Source of the DNA: Bacteroides salyersiae WAL 10018 = DSM 18765 = JCM 12988
GTDB taxonomy: Bacteria; Bacteroidota; Bacteroidia; Bacteroidales; Bacteroidaceae
Reading direction: 5' to 3'
Assembly: GCF_000381365.1 (NCBI RefSeq)
Contig: NZ_KB905469.1
Coordinates: forward strand, 124,001-188,000
DNA length: 64,000 nt
Below the pieces are notes generated by a model. That model was given only the letters and a program-made list of their open reading frames with translations. It searched no databases and was not told the DNA's origin. Every line of letters begins with the position of its first letter. The first letter of the stretch is position 1. Shown here in pieces: positions 7,338-15,988 of the stretch. Both the position numbers and the translations under genes were made by a program.

Positions 7338-9164
7338 CTAATGGCCAATAATCACTTTTCGCATTTCTTTTTGTCCCCTTATCTCTAATGACACCAAATA
7401 AGTACCGGAAAGCAGATATTCACGCTGAGTCGTTCCAGGTCCGATCTTCCCCTTGGATAAGCATTGGCCGGCAATTGAAAACAATTCGTAATATCCTGTA
7501 ACATCTGCATGAGATTTAATCAACAAGCCGCCATTATCGGAATAAATCGTAAATTCCGACAGTATATTCTTCTGAATCCCCACCCCATCAGAAGCTTCAA
7601 ACAATTGCCATTCAGCCAATTGAAATAAATCGTTTTTCCCTGTTACGTTAAGCTTAAAACTTTTATATTCTTTATCAGATACGATTGGATATTCCAGTGT
7701 AGTATAGCGTCCTAAAAACTTCTGGCTGTTTCTGACATCCAGTTTATCCCACTTTTTGCCATCAATAGAACCATATAAAATCCATTCTGCCGGGTCACGA
7801 TCAGGAGAATCATTGGCAGAAATCAAAGCGTATCCATCTACTTTGACTGCCTTCGGCAAGTCATACCGTATCCAGATACTATTACCCTCGGAAATCGCCG
7901 TACAAAATTTTGTATTAATATTTCCATCACTCAAATTGCCATATCCCTCATGAGGAAGAGTATTGAACTGAGCACTCATCATACCAGCGTTTTCCGGATC
8001 CATTAAAGAACTTCGTAAGGGTTTGTCACAACCAAACAACTGAAATTCTGCAATTGCTAAACGGTCACTCCCGTTTACTTTCAAAACCTTCAAACGAAAA
8101 TAATCATAAGGAGTAAAACTGACTTTCTCATCAAAAACCTTCGTTTCATTCGCAGCAAATATAATATCTGTCTGACGATCGACAGTTCTCCAGAATGCAG
8201 AAGTTTTAGTACGTCCCTCCAGTCTCCATGATACAGGAGCTTTAGAAGCATCTTCTCCGGAGGTTATCGCATACGCTTTCAAACCGGCAGAACGAGGTAA
8301 TTCTACCGAGAACCAACACTCTGTTTGACCGGAAAAATCTGTTTCCAAAATCGTCTTGGCATCGTTGTCCCACAAGGGAGCTATATTCAATCCCGCAAGG
8401 GATGATTCCATAAAGACCCCGGAGTCTCCCTTGTCATATCCGGAAATTTGAATAAATAAATCGTCCGGTAGATCAGGAATATCTGCTTCCGGAGCTATAC
8501 TACGGGCTATGATATCGGCCAAAAAAATATAACCTTTATCATTCGGATGAATCTTATCACCGGTCAAATATCCTTTACCCTCAAACGGAGTATGACAGTC
8601 TATTACAGTCGCACCGGTTTCCTTCGCAACCTGATCAATCATAGGCATCATCTCTTCCGTCATTACCTTATCCTCATTAATCCAATTGCCGGGTCCGAAA
8701 AGAGGAAGAGGATAACAAATATAAATCTTCGGTTTACTGACAAGCTCCTTAAACGAATTCACCAGTGCAACATAATCTCCGGTATACTGTTCTTTGATAT
8801 TGTCCCAGTTTATCTTTTTGGCATCATTGGTACCCAACTTAATCACCACGATATCCGGATTATATTTCAAAGCATTCAGATAACGCTCATGATCCCAATA
8901 AGAAGAAGCAGTACCGTCAAATTCCTTGCCGTTTTTCATCAAAGTACGCCCGCTTGCACCAAAATTCGAGACTTCGTACTTTTCAGTACCCAAATCACGT
9001 TGCAATACAGATGGATAAGTAGCCGAGCCGGATGACGCTCCAACTCCTTCGGTTATACTATTACCAATACATGCAATCTTTATCTTCTGTGCAAATGCCG
9101 GTAAAGAATAAATCTCTCCCAACAGAAAGAATATTCCACAATAAATCCAATAAATTCTTTTCAT
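7338..9164 (-). CDS. Secreted SGNH/GDSL esterase-like protein with two F5/8 C modules and sorting-like C-terminus
   Basis: About 608 residues. Signal peptide MKRIYWIYCGIFFLLG... ends near AFAQ; a start at 9188 would add eight residues including an acidic one before it, so 9164 is chosen. Residues about 28-230 are an SGNH hydrolase: IGNSITEG (block I, catalytic Ser), FGASGRT (Gly block), KLGTNDAK (block III) and DKIHPNDKGY (block V, Asp and His). Two discoidin-like modules follow (about 240-395 and 405-535; each ends with a phrase such as AEFQLFG or AEWQLFE). The last about 70 residues, ending GTYLVSLEIRGQKEMRKVII, resemble a T9SS type A sorting domain. Probably a carbohydrate esterase removing acyl groups from the PUL's target glycan; the acyl group and sugar are not determined. 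Last gene of the PUL. Confidence 0.87.
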   Translation of the reverse strand: MKRIYWIYCGIFFLLGEIYSLPAFAQKIKIACIGNSITEGVGASSGSATYPSVLQRDLGTEKYEVSNFGASGRTLMKNGKEFDGTASSYWDHERYLNALKYNPDIVVIKLGTNDAKKINWDNIKEQYTGDYVALVNSFKELVSKPKIYICYPLPLFGPGNWINEDKVMTEEMMPMIDQVAKETGATVIDCHTPFEGKGYLTGDKIHPNDKGYIFLADIIARSIAPEADIPDLPDDLFIQISGYDKGDSGVFMESSLAGLNIAPLWDNDAKTILETDFSGQTECWFSVELPRSAGLKAYAITSGEDASKAPVSWRLEGRTKTSAFWRTVDRQTDIIFAANETKVFDEKVSFTPYDYFRLKVLKVNGSDRLAIAEFQLFGCDKPLRSSLMDPENAGMMSAQFNTLPHEGYGNLSDGNINTKFCTAISEGNSIWIRYDLPKAVKVDGYALISANDSPDRDPAEWILYGSIDGKKWDKLDVRNSQKFLGRYTTLEYPIVSDKEYKSFKLNVTGKNDLFQLAEWQLFEASDGVGIQKNILSEFTIYSDNGGLLIKSHADVTGYYELFSIAGQCLSKGKIGPGTTQREYLLSGTYLVSLEIRGQKEMRKVIIGH

Positions 9165-9200
9165 AATCTCTATGGCCCAATAAGACATTCCATAACCCTA

Positions 9201-9224
9201 TCTCCGGATAATTCCGACCGGAGA
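9201..9224. repeat. Intercistronic hairpin between the giant SGNH protein and the next SGNH gene
   Basis: TCTCCGG (9201-9207) and CCGGAGA (9218-9224) give a 7-bp GC-rich stem with a 10-nt loop in the 81-bp gap. No T-run follows, so it may protect or process the transcript rather than end it. Confidence 0.55.
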
Positions 9225-9245
9225 CAGAATCACAGAACGTTTTTC

Positions 9246-12200
9246 TTACTTCACTATTAATTTTCCTGTTTTTATTTCTTCTCCATTATCCAGCCGTACA
9301 ATATAAATCCCTGCCTTTAAGCCATCTGTCGGTATCACACAATCTGCGGAAAAATAATATTCCGCTATTAAAATGCCCTGAAGTGAACAGACGCTTACAT
9401 GACCGTTACCGTTTAAATGCACTTTAGTTCCTCGGGATACAGGATTCGGCCAAATGAGCAAATCATCCAAGTCCGCTGTATCGTCAATACTTTCAATACC
9501 GACCAATGCCCCCGACTCGTATACCTCAAATTCCTTAATACAAGTAGTTCCTCGCTGTGCAGTACTGGGAACGGTCAATCGTACATAACGCGTATCCACC
9601 GGTTCCTCTAATAAGATGACTTTCTTCTTTATATTTATATCCTCAAATGTTTTTTCAGCTATAGTCTCCCAAGTTACGCCATCCCGGCTAACGGCAACCT
9701 TATATCCACTGATGCGGTCCAGAGAATCCGTCAACGCAAATCCATCGATAGAATATACCTCCTCTAAATCGACTTCCAAGGTTGCTGTTCTTCTGGTAAA
9801 TTCCCAAACGGTACCTTCCCGTCCATCCAAGGCATTTGCTGCAGTCAGCATATCATTGGTTCCGGCAGAACAATTCAAAATCGTCTTCCCTACACTGATT
9901 ACGCCATTCCGGTCAATCGCTTCCTTAAACTGCCCATAGATGTCGAATCCGTAAATACGAACAGCATTATCACCTTTAGAAGGAACAAACTTCACAAAAC
10001 GTGCATCTACCGGATCAAACGATTTCACTTTCTCATTAATCGATGCGACTCCCGTTTCACGAATTATTTCCGTCCAGCTTCCATCCAACGTATCTGTGGT
10101 ACTGACATAAACTGAGTAACCGGGAACATTCGCCCAACCGGATTCTACCATCTTACAATCACGGAATTCAATGTGATTAATCGTATAAATACCGGTCAAA
10201 GAAAAAATAATGAATGGAGCGGCAGAAGTATCACACCACTTCATCGTATTGTCACCACTCAAATTTTCTTTCCAACCCCTCAACAGCCTGAAAGGATTCT
10301 CGTGAGTGCCCGTCATGCCGCTATAACTGTCGATGTTGACAATACGTTTACCCTTGCCATCGGGAGACGACACACTCAGCAAATTACTCGTGTTATACAA
10401 CATGATTGTATAGTTCTCCCTGTTCTTCCCATCTTCCGAAATCACTTCTACATTCAGTTCATTCAGTCCATCAGTCAGTTCTATTTTTCCGATGCCATTA
10501 ATCCTTGCATATTCACTGGTAGCTTTAGCAGCAACAACCACTTTGGAATCTTTTGTTTCCATCCGATATAAATGAGTGGAAGGGCTAAAATCAGGTTCCA
10601 ACTCAAGACCTTCAATACTCAATGACTCAATTCCGGCAATAGCGGATTTATCTGCACGATAAACTTTTACCGTATAAATCCTTTCGGTCATACGATCTGC
10701 CGACTTCACTGTAATGAAGAAATCATTTTCGCCTAAAATCAACGACTTTTCTCCCAAATCTCCACCAATTTCACATTCCGGATTTCTGGCTTCCGCCTTT
10801 ATGTTCACTTTCTCTATCTCTTTTGCTACATTTACCGAATAGACAGTACGTTCTGCTTCAAAAACCGGCATCAAGCTATTTCCCTCAACCTGTAAAGTCA
10901 ACAAGGAAGCATCACTGGCAGTGACATCCAACTTACCGAAAATATTGAATTCGTACAGATTCAACGAACCGGAAGTTCCCAAACGGTCGGCCGGGACTTC
11001 CAATTTTATATAACGAGCTACTTTGGCCGGAGACACTTCCACCTCTTTAATATTCTCATCGGCTTTATTATTTGCATCCTCTACAACTTCCCAATCCGAC
11101 AGATTCTGACTTACGGACAATATATACCCATTGATATTTTCATTTTTACCATCTACAGAACCGGCATCGTACAGTTTAAAACCGGAAACGGCATAATTAT
11201 CTTTCAGATCAACCACCACAGATTTATCACCAGCGGTAGAAGTTGACCATTTACTATTGGCCGCCTTCATTTCTCCATCGAACAAAGCTACCGGTGCATT
11301 CTGTACATTAGGAGCGTCCTGCTGCATAATAACGGGCTTTCCAACACTGATCAAAGCATTTTCATAAACCGAATCGAAAGATTTACGTCCATAAATCTTA
11401 AAACCATAAATACGTACCGTATTACTGCTAATTTTAGGTACCAGTTTGATATAACGTGCTTTCACCGGAGTAATCTCTTTGACTTTATACATCACATCAC
11501 TCTGGTTTATCTCATGTACCACCTCTTTCCAATCGGTATCGGATGTCCCTACAGTACTTACATAAATATGATACTCAGACAAATTCGGATTATTCGGTTC
11601 ACGGGTTTTACAATCCTCAATCACAAATTTATCTACGTCATAGTAATCGGAAAGTTCTATAATCACAAAATTATCAGTGCTGTTGTAGCACCATTTCTTA
11701 TTCCCATTACCAGTTACATTTTTATCAAGAAGTAAATTTTCAGGCCCTTCATTATTAAACCCACCGCTAGCCGAATGAATTCTGGCTATACGTACTCCCA
11801 TACCATCGGCAGGAGTCGTACTAATAATCGGTGAGGTACCGGATGCGTAAGCTACACTGTACTCTTCAATTTTCATTGCATTGATATGAGCAAACTTACC
11901 GGCATAACGCGCCAATTCAAAATGAATAGTCCCGTCAACATCCGGATAAATAGCCTCAGATACAAAAATCGTATTATTATTCTGGTTCTTTGTATTCCCG
12001 GTTATATCTCCCTCAGCAATGTTAGCTCCTCCCATCTGATGAGTACCCTGATAAGAATTTGTACCGGTAAACGTCAACAAGCCAGTTCTGTCATTAGTAT
12101 CATAACGACTACCGAAGACATAAAATTTATATGCTTTTTCGGGTTTCAGATTTTTAAAGTCGATACCTCCCTTTTCCGCTCCGTTATTTTCTTCAATAAA

Positions 12201-15200
12201 AAAATAATCCTGAGTCGCCGTATTAATAGCAAAATCTCCCAAAAGTTCGGTATCCGGTTCCAATAGTCCACCGTTTTTAATGCCGTTCGACAAAAAACCG
12301 GTAGTTAAATGCATTTTATAATCAACCGGCTGATTATATGAATTGACGAGTGAGTATTCCGTACCTGCCGCAGTCTTCACTGCATTATTCCAAAAATTTC
12401 CATTCGTATCTTTTCCTGTAATATTTCCATTGGTACCATCATCTTTTCCAAAATCTATATATAGTTTCTGATCCATAGTAAAACCGGCATTAACAAACTC
12501 CAACTCATTCGTAGACTGTGCCAGATTTTCCAAAAACCGATCACCTCCTAACGGTGCATAAATTTCAAGGCTGGATTTCATCATCTTACCTTGATTCACA
12601 TATGCAATTTCTTCAGTATTCATCCCGGAACGCCAAAAAAACAACTCACGATACAATATCTGATCCGGAGCTAAGTTACTACCTAAAACAAATTTTTTAG
12701 GAGATAATTTTTCCGGAAGCTCCCCTACTTTTATATCATCGATATACAATATCGTATTTCCCCATGCATAATAATGAGTCAGAGTAACACGTTTCCACCC
12801 CCCTGTGTTGATAGTTGTCTCAGACTGAATTTTCCCGTTCAGTGGAGACTCGTAAACCAATGTCCCGTCTGTTTTGATTTTGAAGAAGCCATTCCCACTC
12901 TCATTCTCAAACCAGGCAATCGTACCGGTTCCTGTTGTATTGATATCAAATGAAACGGTAAATGGATGAACCGTTTCTTCCGGTATCCACTCGATCTGGC
13001 GGGAAGTTGTCGTTCTTCCCAACTCACAGGATGTCCCCTGTACACGTTTAGGCAATGGTTTTCCTGCTTCCAAGGCATCAAATAAAGAAGGAACTATAGC
13101 ATAACAGAATTCTTGATGTCCGGCTGAATTGGGATGATATGCATCATTTTCATATCCACTGGCCCAACGGCCTTTACCGTCGTCAATAGCTCCCAACGTA
13201 TTGATACTCGGTAAATCCCATTCATGTATCAGCAAATTCAGCTTCTTTACATAGTTATAATCGCTTTCATTGTAATCGGCACGTGTATAATTATTGGCCA
13301 TAACCGGTACGATTCCGGCATCCTCTGCTTGTTTGATGGCTTGCAACATTCCGTCACGATAACTGTTATAGGCCGCTTCGCCACGGTCATGTACACCTTC
13401 ATTACCTAACGAAAGCCCGTAAATCACATAACTACTGCAATTACTCAATAAATCACGTTCCCATCGATCCAATAAATTAGCAGTTGTATTTCCTCCGATA
13501 GAAATATTTGAAGTCTTCCAGTCCAAACCGCGTCCTTCTTCATGACGTTTGGTCAGCAATTGAGTATACATATAAGCATATCCATGCATATCCGGTGTTC
13601 CCGATCCGTTAGCAACCGAAGAGCCCATATAGGAAATCTTCAACGCTTCTGTTTCACCGCAACTTACCGCATAAGTATATTTTCTCAGATTGACTTCTAC
13701 ATAAAATTCACCACCATTCATGTTGGTACGGATATCTTCTAATGACATACCATACGATTCACCTTGTGATTGCTTAACCACCCGATTAGTACCCTTTATA
13801 CGTTTCAAACATTCTGTTGCGTCCTTATTTATTATAAAATTAAACTTCGGATCACCACCATTCAATGTCAACCGTGCAGCCCATATGCCTTTACCCTGAT
13901 ACTCTAAAGGCAATCCTTTCGTTACATCAGCACCGGTAGAAGTGGAAGTCCCCACAATGTTCAAGGAAGTAATCGGCAAAATCTCATAGGTATTGTCGGT
14001 CAGATCAATACTAATGCGTACAGGTCCTGTAATATCCGTTTGAATAGGCTCCCCATTTTCCATCAACGAGCCTTCAGCTTTCCCTTTACCATACACTACT
14101 TTTTTATCATTACCCAAGTCACGATAAAAACTGAATGAACCTGTCCCCTTTAAAGAGGTATATATTTCAAAGAGATTGGTGATGGTCCCCTGTAAATCAG
14201 TAATCATTTGCATCTCGGCATCTTCTTCTACAGCCGTACCCGTAAAATGAGCACTACCTAACTGACCACTAATATTTATTTCAATTTCATCAGACAGAGT
14301 TTTTTCATCATATACAATAGATGCGGTGACTTTCACCTTCCCATTAGTCTTCGGATACACAATTCCCTGATTATCAACGCGAGCTATCGATTCGTCATCT
14401 ACACTCCATCGAATGGCCGGAAAGATGGCCCCTTCGGGCAAAACACGAGCCTGTATCTGGGAAGTCTGGCCAGACTCCGTAATACCTTGTCCGGTCAGAG
14501 TGATCGAAGTAGCTTTTACTACAGGGTCATTCGTACATTCCTCTATCTTCATAGCATTGATATGTGCAAACTTATCAGCATAAAGATCGATATTGAAACG
14601 AATACTGCCGTTAGCATCCGGATAAACAACATCCGATACATAAATACGATCGGTTGTATGGTTTATACCGTTCCCTCCACTATTTTTTCCCCCCATTTTA
14701 TAAGTTCCGGTACTGCTATTCTCTCCAGAGAATGTAAAAAGTCCCATACGATCTGTTTCCGTATCCCTGCAACCAAATACATGGAAACGATAACCGGACT
14801 TCGGATTCAAATTATTGAAATCGATAATACCCGGAATATCCGTTCCTCCATTTTCAATAAAAATATAATCTTCTGTAGCTGTCTCAATGGCCAGATCCCC
14901 TAAAAGCGCCACATCCGGATTAAGCAAGCCACCATTCAACCGTCCGTTGGAACGGAAGCCTGATCCTAATTTCATCTCGACCCCGGTCGGTACATTGGCA
15001 GAATTTACCAACTTCAGCATCGCACCCTTACTAACAGTAAAATTATCTTTCTCAAAAGCGTTATTCCAATAATGATTGTTTACATCGGCTCCGATTGTAT
15101 GATGTCCGTTCGTTCCGTCACTGCGTCCGAAGTCAATATAAAAATCTTGTTTCACAGCCAACGGATCAACCTCTCCATATTCCTCTATCTTCATTGCATT

Positions 15201-15878
15201 AATATGAGCAAAGCCACCGGATTTTATTGCTAATTGAAAGTCAACTTCCCCTTTAAAATCCGGAAAAATATAGTCGGTGACATAAATATCACCCGTGTTC
15301 TGGTTTTCCCCATTAGTTCCGATTGCTTTGCCCGTCATACGATAAGTGCCATGACTTCCTGTTGAACCGGTAAATGAAAGATATCCTATACGTTCTTCAT
15401 CTCCAGTCTGCGCACGACTGCCAAACACATAAAATCTATAAGCACGATTCTTGTTCAAGTTTTTAATGCGGAAACTACCATTAGCACCCGCACCCTCAAT
15501 ATAAAAATAATCTTGTGTGGCTGTAGATATTGCCAAATCACCTAATTCTGTCTGGTCCGGTACAAGAAGTCCTCCATTACGAATACCATTGGCCAAAAAC
15601 TTTTTAGTAATCTCCATAATAAATCCGGTACTCTCATTGGTTCCGCTCACCAGTTCCAATGTTTCTCCATATTCCGTTTCTATGGCATTGTTCCAATAAT
15701 GCCCGTTTTGATCCGGCCCTTCCGTCACATTTCCATCCAAACCATTGTTTTTACCAAAATCAATATAAACAGATTGTTTCAACACACCATTATTTGTGTT
15801 TTTTACTGAATCGGCCGCCCTTGCTGAAAGCAACCAACCGATACAACATAGCAATAGAAATACAGTAATTTTCCTCAC
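9246..15878 (-). CDS. Giant multidomain secreted SGNH esterase-like protein, 2210 aa
   Basis: Signal peptide about 1-21. Two copies of a roughly 200-residue domain starting YIDFG (about 37-233 and 247-447) are followed by a bacterial Ig-like domain (about 452-538), a beta-rich region (540-740) and an SGNH hydrolase (about 747-935). The hydrolase shows MGSSVANG (Ser753/754), LSLGNEG and DAYHPNSAGH (Asp912, His915); block III has GNE instead of the usual GxND. Then come a LamG/concanavalin-like domain (about 965-1110), a third YIDFG domain (from about 1138), discoidin-like modules (at least four), two cadherin-like beta-sandwich segments (for example VFEAERTVYSVNVAKE) and a clear T9SS type A-like end (LLIWPNPVSRG ... 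GLKAGIYIVRLDNGE ... GKLIVK). Probably a surface or secreted deacylase with many glycan-binding modules. It is far larger than typical SGNH esterases. Confidence 0.85.
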   Translation of the reverse strand: MRKITVFLLLCCIGWLLSARAADSVKNTNNGVLKQSVYIDFGKNNGLDGNVTEGPDQNGHYWNNAIETEYGETLELVSGTNESTGFIMEITKKFLANGIRNGGLLVPDQTELGDLAISTATQDYFYIEGAGANGSFRIKNLNKNRAYRFYVFGSRAQTGDEERIGYLSFTGSTGSHGTYRMTGKAIGTNGENQNTGDIYVTDYIFPDFKGEVDFQLAIKSGGFAHINAMKIEEYGEVDPLAVKQDFYIDFGRSDGTNGHHTIGADVNNHYWNNAFEKDNFTVSKGAMLKLVNSANVPTGVEMKLGSGFRSNGRLNGGLLNPDVALLGDLAIETATEDYIFIENGGTDIPGIIDFNNLNPKSGYRFHVFGCRDTETDRMGLFTFSGENSSTGTYKMGGKNSGGNGINHTTDRIYVSDVVYPDANGSIRFNIDLYADKFAHINAMKIEECTNDPVVKATSITLTGQGITESGQTSQIQARVLPEGAIFPAIRWSVDDESIARVDNQGIVYPKTNGKVKVTASIVYDEKTLSDEIEINISGQLGSAHFTGTAVEEDAEMQMITDLQGTITNLFEIYTSLKGTGSFSFYRDLGNDKKVVYGKGKAEGSLMENGEPIQTDITGPVRISIDLTDNTYEILPITSLNIVGTSTSTGADVTKGLPLEYQGKGIWAARLTLNGGDPKFNFIINKDATECLKRIKGTNRVVKQSQGESYGMSLEDIRTNMNGGEFYVEVNLRKYTYAVSCGETEALKISYMGSSVANGSGTPDMHGYAYMYTQLLTKRHEEGRGLDWKTSNISIGGNTTANLLDRWERDLLSNCSSYVIYGLSLGNEGVHDRGEAAYNSYRDGMLQAIKQAEDAGIVPVMANNYTRADYNESDYNYVKKLNLLIHEWDLPSINTLGAIDDGKGRWASGYENDAYHPNSAGHQEFCYAIVPSLFDALEAGKPLPKRVQGTSCELGRTTTSRQIEWIPEETVHPFTVSFDINTTGTGTIAWFENESGNGFFKIKTDGTLVYESPLNGKIQSETTINTGGWKRVTLTHYYAWGNTILYIDDIKVGELPEKLSPKKFVLGSNLAPDQILYRELFFWRSGMNTEEIAYVNQGKMMKSSLEIYAPLGGDRFLENLAQSTNELEFVNAGFTMDQKLYIDFGKDDGTNGNITGKDTNGNFWNNAVKTAAGTEYSLVNSYNQPVDYKMHLTTGFLSNGIKNGGLLEPDTELLGDFAINTATQDYFFIEENNGAEKGGIDFKNLKPEKAYKFYVFGSRYDTNDRTGLLTFTGTNSYQGTHQMGGANIAEGDITGNTKNQNNNTIFVSEAIYPDVDGTIHFELARYAGKFAHINAMKIEEYSVAYASGTSPIISTTPADGMGVRIARIHSASGGFNNEGPENLLLDKNVTGNGNKKWCYNSTDNFVIIELSDYYDVDKFVIEDCKTREPNNPNLSEYHIYVSTVGTSDTDWKEVVHEINQSDVMYKVKEITPVKARYIKLVPKISSNTVRIYGFKIYGRKSFDSVYENALISVGKPVIMQQDAPNVQNAPVALFDGEMKAANSKWSTSTAGDKSVVVDLKDNYAVSGFKLYDAGSVDGKNENINGYILSVSQNLSDWEVVEDANNKADENIKEVEVSPAKVARYIKLEVPADRLGTSGSLNLYEFNIFGKLDVTASDASLLTLQVEGNSLMPVFEAERTVYSVNVAKEIEKVNIKAEARNPECEIGGDLGEKSLILGENDFFITVKSADRMTERIYTVKVYRADKSAIAGIESLSIEGLELEPDFSPSTHLYRMETKDSKVVVAAKATSEYARINGIGKIELTDGLNELNVEVISEDGKNRENYTIMLYNTSNLLSVSSPDGKGKRIVNIDSYSGMTGTHENPFRLLRGWKENLSGDNTMKWCDTSAAPFIIFSLTGIYTINHIEFRDCKMVESGWANVPGYSVYVSTTDTLDGSWTEIIRETGVASINEKVKSFDPVDARFVKFVPSKGDNAVRIYGFDIYGQFKEAIDRNGVISVGKTILNCSAGTNDMLTAANALDGREGTVWEFTRRTATLEVDLEEVYSIDGFALTDSLDRISGYKVAVSRDGVTWETIAEKTFEDINIKKKVILLEEPVDTRYVRLTVPSTAQRGTTCIKEFEVYESGALVGIESIDDTADLDDLLIWPNPVSRGTKVHLNGNGHVSVCSLQGILIAEYYFSADCVIPTDGLKAGIYIVRLDNGEEIKTGKLIVK

Positions 15879-15906
15879 GTTTTTTGATAATTAAAAATTA
15901 TGAATT

Positions 15907-15947
15907 TACAGGTCCGACAAATTATCGAAATATCTGCCAGACCTGTA
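15907..15947. repeat. Intercistronic hairpin in the 110-bp gap before the giant gene
   Basis: TACAGGTC (15907-15914) and GACCTGTA (15940-15947) form an 8-bp stem with a 25-nt loop. Nearby, TCATTAAAAT occurs twice. It is not followed by a T-run, so a role in transcript processing or partial attenuation is possible only. Confidence 0.45.
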
Positions 15948-15988
15948 TAAGTCATTAAAATATTTTCATACAGTCATTAAAATTAATT

